64,000 nt of DNA, from contig NZ_BONF01000036.1 in assembly GCF_016862575.1 (NCBI RefSeq), positions 1-64,000 on the forward strand. The letters run 5' to 3'. Source of the DNA: Catellatospora bangladeshensis. Its GTDB lineage: Bacteria > Actinomycetota > Actinomycetes > Mycobacteriales > Micromonosporaceae. Under the pieces are notes generated by a model that made no database searches, had not been told where the DNA came from, and was given only the letters and a program-made list of their open reading frames with translations. Positions 57,901 through 64,000 of the stretch are shown piece after piece (position 1 is the first letter of the stretch; every line of letters begins with the position of its first letter). The translations under genes and the position numbers were made by a program.

Positions 57901-59037
57901 GTGCAGACCCGAGCGGAGACCGTCCTGCTGCCCGACGGCGTGCGGATGGTCCACCACGCAGCCGACCTGCCCCGCGCCGCCTGGGACGCGCTGACCGGAC
58001 CCGCCGACTTCTGGCTCACCTGCCGCTGGCTCGACGTCGTCGAGGCCACCGCGGGCGTCCCGATGGCCTACCTGTGGACCGAACGCGCAGGCAGGCCGGT
58101 CGCCTGCCTGGCCACCGCGACCGCGACCGCCGCCGTGCCGTGGGCGCTGGGCCGGCCGGACGTCCTGCTGCGGCTGGCCGCGAAGTCCCGGCTGCCCGGG
58201 GCCGCCGAGTTCCTGGCGGAGCTGCCGGGCGAGCCGACCGAGCAGCTCATGCCCACCCTGCTGGCCGGTGGGCGGCACACCGGCAGCACCCGGATGCTGT
58301 GCGGGCCGGACGCCACCCCGGCCGACGTCACGGCGCTGGCCGCCGCCGCCGAGGAACTCGGCCGCCAGGCACAGGCCGCGACCGTCTGCTACCTCTACCT
58401 CGACGAGCACGACCGCGGCCTGGCCGACGTGCTCGCCCGGCGCGGCTATCGGCACTTCACCACCGGGGAGTACTGCTCACTGCAGGTGCCGCCCGGCGGC
58501 TTCGACGGCTACCTGGCCGCGCTGCCCCGCAAACGCCGCCAGGCCGTCACCGCCGACCGCCGGCGCATCCAGGCCGCCGGCGTCACGGTCACCGCCGAGG
58601 CCCTCGGCCAGTCCGACCTCGACCGGTTCGCCGAGCTGGAATCCGGGCTGCTGGCCAAGTACGGCATCGACCTGCGCCCGCCGCAGCTGCTGCCGCTGCT
58701 CCGGCAGCTGCGCGACGGCTTCGGCGGCGACGCGTTCGCGATGGTGGCCCGCGCCGAGGGAGAGGTCCGCGGCTTCGCCCTGATCCTGCGCCACCACGAC
58801 ACCTGGTACGCCCGGCAGACCGGCTACGACTACGCCTACCAGCAGCGCACCGGCGCCCCGCTGTACTTCGAGCTGCTCTACTACCGCCTCGTCGAGGAGG
58901 CGGCCGCCGCCGGGGTGCGCGCCATCCACTACGGACTGGGCAGCGCCGACACCAAACGATCGCGCGGCTGCACGTCCAGCGAACAGCGCTGCCACCTGCT
59001 GTTCCTCTCCGGCCGGCGGGAAGGAGCACCGGCATGA
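57901..59037 (+). CDS. FemAB-like GNAT acyltransferase
   Basis: 378 residues from the GTG at 57901 (GGAG ends eight bases upstream); GTG 57892 is an alternative. FemAB/BioF2-type double-GNAT layout: FDGYLAALPRKRRQAVTADR, RRIQAAGVTVTAEALGQSD, DAFAMVARAEGEVRGFALIL, QRTGAPLYFELLYYRLVEEA and HYGLGSADTKRSRG. Relatives transfer amino acids from aminoacyl-tRNA in antibiotics or cell-wall precursors. First gene of the unit divergent from the NRPS operon; it could add an amino acid to the amine of the product. Confidence 0.75.
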   Translation: MQTRAETVLLPDGVRMVHHAADLPRAAWDALTGPADFWLTCRWLDVVEATAGVPMAYLWTERAGRPVACLATATATAAVPWALGRPDVLLRLAAKSRLPGAAEFLAELPGEPTEQLMPTLLAGGRHTGSTRMLCGPDATPADVTALAAAAEELGRQAQAATVCYLYLDEHDRGLADVLARRGYRHFTTGEYCSLQVPPGGFDGYLAALPRKRRQAVTADRRRIQAAGVTVTAEALGQSDLDRFAELESGLLAKYGIDLRPPQLLPLLRQLRDGFGGDAFAMVARAEGEVRGFALILRHHDTWYARQTGYDYAYQQRTGAPLYFELLYYRLVEEAAAAGVRAIHYGLGSADTKRSRGCTSSEQRCHLLFLSGRREGAPA

Positions 59038-60269
59038 CCCTGCTCGACACCGCCAAGGCCGCCGAACGCGCCCCGGTGCTCCCCCGCGGGCCGGGCGTCG
59101 CGCTGTACGGCGCGGCCGGCTTCACCAACGCCCTCGGCATGGGCTTCTTCTACCCGTTCAGTCTGCTGTTCTACACCGAGCTGTCGGGCGTGCCGCTGCG
59201 CACGGTCGGCCTCGTGCTGACCGTCACCGCGCTCGCGGTGCTGCCGGGCCTGTTCGCCGTCGGCCGCCTCGTGGACCGCGTCGGGCCACGGCCGGTCCTC
59301 GTCGCGTCGTCGGTGCTGCGCGGCCTGTGCTTCATCGGATTCATCGCCCTGCCGGGCGTGGTGCCGCTGGCGGTCTTCAGCCTCCTGCTCGCGCTGGGCA
59401 ACCGGGCCGACAACGCCGCCGCCCCGCTGCTCGCGCTGCGCCTGGCCCCGCCAGGGCAGTCCAGCCGGTGGCTCGCCCTGTCGCGGGTGGTGTTCAACGC
59501 GGGCATGGGCCTCGGCGCGCTCATCGCGGGCGTGTTCATCGTGGACACCACGTCGGGCTTCGTGGCCCTCGGCGCGGTGTACGCGGCGGGCATGGCCCTG
59601 ACCGCCGGGCTCTACTTCAGCACCCGGGCCGTCACCCCGCCCGGACCGGCGCCGGCCGGACCCACCCGCAGCCGGCCCGCCCCGCCGTGGGGCGACGTCG
59701 CGTTCATCCGCGTCGCGACCGCCAACGCGGTGCTGCTGACGGCCGCGCTCGCCGTGGAGACCGGGATGCCGGTGTTCGTGCTGCACGAGCTGGCCATGCC
59801 GTCCTGGACGGTCGGTCTGCTGTTCGCCGTCAACACCGCCCTGCTGGCGCTGCTCCAGCTGCCGGTCAGCCGGGTGCTGGACCGGTTCCGGCCCGCGGTC
59901 GTGCTCGCCCTCGGCGGGATGTCGTACGCGGCACTGTACGCGGCGCTGCTGCTCGCCGGCGGGGCCGGTCCGCAGGTGCAGGTCGCCCTGCTGGTCGGCG
60001 GCATCGCCGTCTACACGCTGGGCGAGCTGGCCGTCTCGCAGGCCGCCCTGGTCATGCTGACCGGCCTGCCCCCGGACCGGCAGAAGGGCTCCTACCTGGC
60101 CTTCAACCAGTTCTTCGTGGGCGGTGCCACGGCGCTGTCGCCGCTGCTGGCCACCTCCCTGCTCACCGGGATGCCCACCGCGCTGTGGTGGGCGCTGGCC
60201 GGGCTCAGCACGGTGTCGGCCGCGGTGCTGCTGCCTGGCCGCCTGCGCGGCTGGCGAGCGGCGGCGTAG
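59034..60269 (+). CDS. MFS exporter
   Basis: 411 residues; ATG in ATGA overlap with the GNAT gene, GGAAGGAG upstream. Twelve hydrophobic helices with the MFS signature GRLVDRVGPRPVLVASSVL between helices 2 and 3 and a central hydrophilic loop (PPGPAPAGPTRSRPAPPWGD). Most likely exports the cluster product and confers self-resistance. Confidence 0.85.
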   Translation: MTLLDTAKAAERAPVLPRGPGVALYGAAGFTNALGMGFFYPFSLLFYTELSGVPLRTVGLVLTVTALAVLPGLFAVGRLVDRVGPRPVLVASSVLRGLCFIGFIALPGVVPLAVFSLLLALGNRADNAAAPLLALRLAPPGQSSRWLALSRVVFNAGMGLGALIAGVFIVDTTSGFVALGAVYAAGMALTAGLYFSTRAVTPPGPAPAGPTRSRPAPPWGDVAFIRVATANAVLLTAALAVETGMPVFVLHELAMPSWTVGLLFAVNTALLALLQLPVSRVLDRFRPAVVLALGGMSYAALYAALLLAGGAGPQVQVALLVGGIAVYTLGELAVSQAALVMLTGLPPDRQKGSYLAFNQFFVGGATALSPLLATSLLTGMPTALWWALAGLSTVSAAVLLPGRLRGWRAAA

Positions 60270-60320
60270 AAGTCTCCGGCCCGGGAGGCGCGGGCGATCC
60301 ACACCTTTGCGACGGCGCCC

Positions 60321-60893
60321 TCAGGCGAGGTCTGCCCGCTGCTCGGCGGCCGGGGCCGGCTGTTCACGGGCGAACCCGTGCCAGTACGCGGCCTGGGCGG
60401 AGGTCTGGCGCAGGACGGCGTCCGGACGGGGCGCCTCGTCGCCCACCGGCCAGAACTGCATGAGGTACCGATCGCGGGCGGGCTGGTCGTAGCTGGTCCG
60501 TTCCGCCTCGCGGCAGCGGGCCATGTCGGTGGCGCAGTAGCGCACCCGGTAGGCGGCGTGCCCGCCGAGGTCGAGTTCCCAGTCGTCGTCGCCGCCCCAG
60601 GACTGCAGCCACACACCGTCGCCGGTGGGAACGAACGGCGCCTCGACGACCTCCTCCCATCCGGGTTCCGCCGGGGCGGGTTCGGCTTCGAGCAGCTCGA
60701 TTCTGAGCCATACGTGGCCGGTATGGGTTGCGGTGATCAGGAACAGCCCTCCCGCCACGGCGGCGCCGCACAGCCCGTTCTCCTGGCCGGCGAACGCCGC
60801 GGGCAGGTCGAGGAAGTCATCGTCGCTGTTCACGTAGAACTGGCCGTAGCTCACCGGCATCAGCGCATCGAAGATGATCCGCACGGTGCCCAT
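60321..60893 (-). CDS. Hypothetical acidic protein
   Basis: 190 residues from the ATG at MGTVRIIFDALMPVSYGQFY. Acidic and aromatic-rich, with YGQFYVNSDDDFLDLPAAF near the start and VWLQSWGGDDDWELDLGGHA in the middle. Resembles a group of unannotated actinomycete proteins that look like small immunity or stress proteins, but I cannot name a family. Convergent with the MFS gene; probably outside the cluster. Confidence 0.6.
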   Translation of the reverse strand: MGTVRIIFDALMPVSYGQFYVNSDDDFLDLPAAFAGQENGLCGAAVAGGLFLITATHTGHVWLRIELLEAEPAPAEPGWEEVVEAPFVPTGDGVWLQSWGGDDDWELDLGGHAAYRVRYCATDMARCREAERTSYDQPARDRYLMQFWPVGDEAPRPDAVLRQTSAQAAYWHGFAREQPAPAAEQRADLA

Positions 60894-61002
60894 GCTAGGT
60901 GCCCGCCGCGGCTGATGTGATCCGGTCCGCTCGCCGAGCCGGGCCGCTCCGCCCACGGATCGGATGATCCACAGGACGCGCGGGAGCGGCTAGCCTTCCG
61001 GC

Positions 61003-61983
61003 GTGACGCACGAGCGAGAGATCACCGAACCGGTCGACCTGTGCCTGCCCGGCGGCAGCCTGAACCCGGGCGCGGTCGGCTGGAGCAGGCGGCCGCTGCA
61101 CCGCGGCAACCTGCGCGGCTGGGGACGCGCCAAACGCTGGGAGTACTGGGGCGTGGTCACCCCCGGCCACATCGTCGGGCTCGTCGCGTCGTCGCTGGAC
61201 TACGCCGGGGTGCACGGGGTGTACGTGCTCGACCGGGCCACCGGCCGCGAGCTGAACACCGACGCGGTCGTGCCGTTCGCGCGCGGCACCGTGTTCGCCG
61301 ACCGCAGCGGGCAGGGGCGTACGTCGGTGCGCGGCGGCGGGCTCCAGATCGACATCGAGGAGGGCCCGCACGGCAGCTCCGTCCGGGCCACCGCGCCAGG
61401 CGTGGCGGTGGACCTGACCATGCCGCTGCCCGACGGGCACGAGTCGCTGAGTGTGGTCATCCCGTGGAGTTCGCGCCGGTTCCAGTACACGGTCAAGGAT
61501 GTCGGCCGCCCCGTGCACGGCACGCTGACCGTCGAGGGCCGGACGGTGGCGGTGGCCGCCGCGGACTCGTTCGCGGTGCTCGACCACGGCCGGGGCAAGT
61601 GGCCGTACCGGATCCGCTGGAACTGGGCGGCGGGCAGCGGGCCCGGGCGGGCGATCCAGCTCGGCGGGCGGTGGACGGACGGCACGGGGCTCACCGAGAA
61701 CGCGCTGTTCGTGGACGGGCGGCTGCACAAGATCGGCGACGAGCTGAGGTGGAGCTACGACCGTACGGACTGGCTGCGCCCGTGGCGGATCACCGGAACG
61801 CGGGTGGACGCCCACTTCCACCCGTTCCACGAGAAGGTGTCCCGGACCGAGCTGGGCGTGATCGCCAACGAGACGCACCAGTGCTTCGGCCACTTCACCG
61901 GCTGGGCCACGACCGACGGCGGCGAGCGCGTCGACCTGGACGGCCTCACCGGCTGGGCGGAGGAGGCCCGCAACCGCTGGTGA
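61003..61983 (+). CDS. DUF2804 family protein
   Basis: 326 residues, GTG start. REITEPVDLCLPGGSLNPGA, RGWGRAKRWEYWGVVTPGHI, FQYTVKDVGRPVHGTLTVEG and THQCFGHFTGWATTDGGERV fit DUF2804, a beta-sandwich family related to lipocalin-like hydrolases. The family is of unknown function. No signal peptide. Confidence 0.75.
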   Translation: MTHEREITEPVDLCLPGGSLNPGAVGWSRRPLHRGNLRGWGRAKRWEYWGVVTPGHIVGLVASSLDYAGVHGVYVLDRATGRELNTDAVVPFARGTVFADRSGQGRTSVRGGGLQIDIEEGPHGSSVRATAPGVAVDLTMPLPDGHESLSVVIPWSSRRFQYTVKDVGRPVHGTLTVEGRTVAVAAADSFAVLDHGRGKWPYRIRWNWAAGSGPGRAIQLGGRWTDGTGLTENALFVDGRLHKIGDELRWSYDRTDWLRPWRITGTRVDAHFHPFHEKVSRTELGVIANETHQCFGHFTGWATTDGGERVDLDGLTGWAEEARNRW

Positions 61984-62034
61984 CCGCGCCCGCCCTGCCG
62001 TCGCGTGGACGCCCCCCGGCCTGGTGCGGCGAAC

Positions 62035-62065
62035 TTGACCTTGACGTAGCGTCAACGTTTTTAAT
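62035..62065 (+). promoter_or_regulatory. MerR-type promoter with 19-base spacer and central dyad
   Basis: -35 TTGACC (62035-62040) and -10 TTTAAT (62060-62065) are 19 bases apart, the overlong spacing of MerR-activated promoters. The spacer holds a perfect dyad TTGACG-TAG-CGTCAA (62041-62055). The expected transcription start is at or next to the ATG at 62072, so the mRNA is probably leaderless. Confidence 0.75.
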
Positions 62066-62071
62066 GTGGTC

Positions 62072-62827
62072 ATGCGTATCGGCGAGCTGGCGGCGCTGGT
62101 CGGGGTGACCACCCGTACCGTGCGCCACTACCACCACCTGGGACTGCTGCCCGAGCCCGGCCGGACCCCCGGCGGCTACCGGGAGTACCGGCTGCGCGAC
62201 GCCGTCCTGCTCGCGCGGGTGCGCCGCCTGGCCGAGCTGGGCCTGTCCCTTGACGAGATCCGCGACGTGCTCGCCGACGACCAGGGCCGCGAGCTGCGCG
62301 AGGTGCTCACCGAGCTGGACGCCGACCTGGCCCGCCAGCAGGAGGCGATCGCCGCCCGCCGGGCCCGGCTCGCCGCGCTGCTGGCCGGCGCGGAGCTGAA
62401 CCCCGACGCGACCGTCGCGCCCGACCTGGCCGACGCGCTGCGCGACCTGCACCCGGCCGGTTCCGCGTTCGCCGCGCTCGACCGCGAGATGATCTCGCTG
62501 ATCGACACCGGGGCCGACCCGGCCGCCCGTGACCACGTGCTGGCCCTGTTCCAGCCGCTGACCACGCCCGAGGCGCGGGAGCGGGGTCACGCGCTGACCG
62601 CGCGGATGGACGCGATCGCCGGGGCCGACCCGGCCGACCCGCGGGTGGCGGTGCTCGCCGCCGACCTGGCCGCGCACCTGCCCGCGGAGATGGCCGCGGC
62701 GATGCTGGCCAGCCTCGACGACGCCGAGACCGGCCGCTGGCTGGACCTGATGTCCGACGAGCTCACCCCCGCGCAGGCCGAGGTGCTGCGCCTGATGATC
62801 ACCACCCTGAAGGAGCCGAAGACATGA
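62072..62827 (+). CDS. MerR-family transcriptional regulator
   Basis: 251 residues from ATG 62072 (MRIGELAALVGVTTRTVRHY), rather than GTG 62066, because the promoter predicts transcription from there. MerR helix-turn-helix plus wing HHLGLLPEPGRTPGGYREYR, then a coiled coil (about 80-115) and a C-terminal effector domain of about 130 residues with no Cys cluster, so it is not a metal sensor. It probably binds a hydrophobic or drug-like ligand and activates its own promoter. The membrane-protein gene overlaps by ATGA. Confidence 0.87.
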   Translation: MRIGELAALVGVTTRTVRHYHHLGLLPEPGRTPGGYREYRLRDAVLLARVRRLAELGLSLDEIRDVLADDQGRELREVLTELDADLARQQEAIAARRARLAALLAGAELNPDATVAPDLADALRDLHPAGSAFAALDREMISLIDTGADPAARDHVLALFQPLTTPEARERGHALTARMDAIAGADPADPRVAVLAADLAAHLPAEMAAAMLASLDDAETGRWLDLMSDELTPAQAEVLRLMITTLKEPKT

Positions 62828-63675
62828 TGAAGACCGCCCGCGCCGTGCTGTTCGCCGTGATCCCGGCGGAGGTCGTGTTCGCCGTGCTGCTGGTGTCCGG
62901 CGTCGCGCTCCCCCGGCCCGTGCTCGCCGCCGCCGAGCTGCTGGTCCTGGCGGTACTGGTCTTCGAGGCGGCGGTGCTGTGGCGGGTCTGGCGCGGGCTG
63001 CGCCGGCAGGGCCTGGGCGGCAGGGCGGCGCTGCGGGGAGCGTACGAGGAGCTGGTGCCCCTGCCGGTGCGCCGGGTCATGGGCTTCGACGCCAAGGGCC
63101 TGGTCAGCCTCGGGTTGTGGGTCACCGGACGCCGGCACGGGGTGCCCGCCGGGGCGGCGGCGTTCTCGTACGCCAGGGAGCAGGTGCCGCTGATGGCCGG
63201 GTTCCTGTTCGCGTGCGTGCTGGAGCTGGTCGCGGTCGAGATCCTGCTGCGCTCCCTGGACGCCCCGGTGGGGCTGCGCGCGGTGCTCCTGGCGGTCGAC
63301 GCGTACGGCATCCTGATCGCGCTGGCGGTCATCGCCTGCTACGTCACCCGGCCGCACGTCGTGGACGCCGCCGAGCTGCGGGTCCGGCACGGTGCCTTCT
63401 TCGACCTGCGCATCCCCCGCGAGCTGATCACGGGTGTGCAGCACAGGCGCAGCTACACCGAGACCGGCATGCTCAAGGTCGAGGACGAGCGGCTGGCGCT
63501 GTCCGTGAACAGCCAGACCAACGTGATCGTCGAGCTGGCCGAACCGATCGAGGCGATCCGCCCGCTGGGCCGCCGGGAGCGGGTGCGCGTGGTGCGCTTC
63601 TTCGCCGACGATCCGGCGGGCGCGTACGCGGCGCTCTGCACCGGCCCGGTCCCCGCGGCGGCGCCCGCTCGCTGA
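62824..63675 (+). CDS. Membrane protein co-transcribed with the MerR regulator
   Basis: 283 residues; ATG in ATGA overlap with the MerR stop. Helices at about 8-27, 33-55, 118-140 and 150-178 are followed by a cytoplasmic PH-like beta domain (about 185-270, ELRVRHGAFFDLRIPRELIT, DERLALSVNSQTNVIVELAE). Family not identified. Being in the MerR operon, it is likely the function induced by the MerR ligand. Confidence 0.7.
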   Translation: MMKTARAVLFAVIPAEVVFAVLLVSGVALPRPVLAAAELLVLAVLVFEAAVLWRVWRGLRRQGLGGRAALRGAYEELVPLPVRRVMGFDAKGLVSLGLWVTGRRHGVPAGAAAFSYAREQVPLMAGFLFACVLELVAVEILLRSLDAPVGLRAVLLAVDAYGILIALAVIACYVTRPHVVDAAELRVRHGAFFDLRIPRELITGVQHRRSYTETGMLKVEDERLALSVNSQTNVIVELAEPIEAIRPLGRRERVRVVRFFADDPAGAYAALCTGPVPAAAPAR

Positions 63676-63753
63676 CCACCGACTGGTTTGACGGAACTGT
63701 CGGGATTCCTACGTGTTCACCTGACCGGCGGCGGCCGCGCCTAGGGTGGCCGC

Positions 63754-64000
63754 GTGGACGTGCGCGTACTGGGACCGGTGACGGTGCACGCCGGCGGGAA
63801 CGCGATCGACCTGGGCCCCCGCAAGCGGCGCTACCTGCTGGCGCTGCTCGCGCTGGAGGTCAACCACGTGGTGCCGGTGGACCGGCTGGTCGATCTCATG
63901 TGGCCGGACGGCCCGCCCCGCACCGCCGTGCACGCCGTACGCGTCGCGGCGTCCACGCTGCGGCTGGCGCTGCGCGAGGTCGCCGCCGTCGAGGCGGCGG
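63754..64000 (+). CDS. SARP/AfsR-type transcriptional regulator, 5' end only
   Basis: GTG start; 82 codons before the window ends. RVLGPVTVHAGGNAIDLGPR, KRRYLLALLALEVNHVVPVD and MWPDGPPRTAVHAVRVAAST are the N-terminal winged helix of Streptomyces antibiotic regulatory proteins, with the BTAD domain presumably beyond the edge. Whether it is a small SARP or a large AfsR/GutR type with NB-ARC cannot be told. Such genes often activate nearby biosynthetic clusters. Confidence 0.82.
   Translation, partial: MDVRVLGPVTVHAGGNAIDLGPRKRRYLLALLALEVNHVVPVDRLVDLMWPDGPPRTAVHAVRVAASTLRLALREVAAVEAA

Larger units (their letters stand above)
47664..60269. other. Putative biosynthetic gene cluster centred on an A-T-E-R NRPS
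   Basis: Nine genes: a seven-gene minus-strand operon (from 57717 down to 47664; gaps of 65, 38, 39, 4 and 28 bases and one overlap) and a divergent two-gene unit (57901-60269, ATGA overlap). Contents: one condensation-free NRPS, two ATP-grasp ligases, two SDRs, two iron oxygenases, a FemAB-like GNAT and an MFS exporter. The borders are inferred from function and spacing. No thioesterase, MbtH or pathway regulator is inside; a SARP begins at 63754. Confidence 0.75.

Noticed and set aside
1-64000. CRISPR array
   Set aside because: No regularly spaced direct repeats and no cas-like motif were found anywhere.

Overview
The window is chromosomal DNA of a high-GC filamentous actinomycete. Nearly all codons end in G or C, GTG and TTG starts are common, and many genes overlap as ATGA or GTGA. 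Secreted polysaccharidases with Pro/Ser linkers, MocR, XRE, SARP and STAS/SpoIIE regulators, an ECF42-type sigma factor and a PP2C partner-switching set all fit the Micromonosporaceae/Streptomyces type. Micromonosporaceae is my preferred guess, without proof.

Layout. 0.2-4.7 kb: two exported enzymes (discoidin-GH64 beta-1,3-glucanase and a PL3 pectate lyase), each behind a LacI-type palindrome, flanking a ketopantoate reductase. 4.8-7.3 kb: an SsuABC/TauABC-type uptake operon. 7.4-11.2 kb: an ABC-2 exporter divergent from a NarL-type two-component system. 11.4-16.1 kb: EamA exporter/MocR regulator pair and small membrane or unknown proteins. 16.3-22.6 kb: an accessory patch with XRE regulators, a deoxyribosyltransferase-like protein, two decayed IS5-type elements around an esterase, an IS3 fragment and a tRNA-Val-like 3' fragment followed by a strong terminator. 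22.6-27.6 kb: maltokinase-cap protein, Nudix, DUF4419 and a five-repeat DUF11 surface protein. 27.7-43 kb: AraC and MarR regulators, exported intradiol dioxygenase with a chitin-binding-like tail, DoxX, GGDEF, GH43, a BBE-type flavoenzyme with a reductase partner, the DGPF/ECF42/DinB locus and STAS proteins. 43-47.5 kb: TetR/hydrolase pair and a SpoIIE-PAS phosphatase next to RsbW- and RsbV-like proteins.

47.7-60.3 kb is the most interesting part: an apparently undescribed biosynthetic gene cluster. Seven tightly spaced minus-strand genes encode a 2OG-Fe oxygenase distantly like WelO5, a condensation-domain-free NRPS (A-T-E-reductase), two short-chain dehydrogenases, two ATP-grasp ligases and an aspartyl-beta-hydroxylase-family protein. 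Divergent from them are a FemAB-like GNAT acyltransferase and an MFS exporter. Reading the ten adenylation specificity positions by hand gives DLTKVGHVGK, one conservative change from the published aspartate code. I infer that Asp is loaded, epimerised and released reductively, while oxygenases hydroxylate and ATP-grasp/GNAT enzymes make the amide bonds: a small modified Asp-derived peptide aldehyde, alcohol or amine.

60.3-64 kb: a hypothetical protein, a DUF2804 protein, a MerR regulator whose promoter predicts a leaderless mRNA, a membrane protein, and the start of a SARP/AfsR-type activator cut by the window edge. All functional statements come from reading motifs by eye; no database search was possible.
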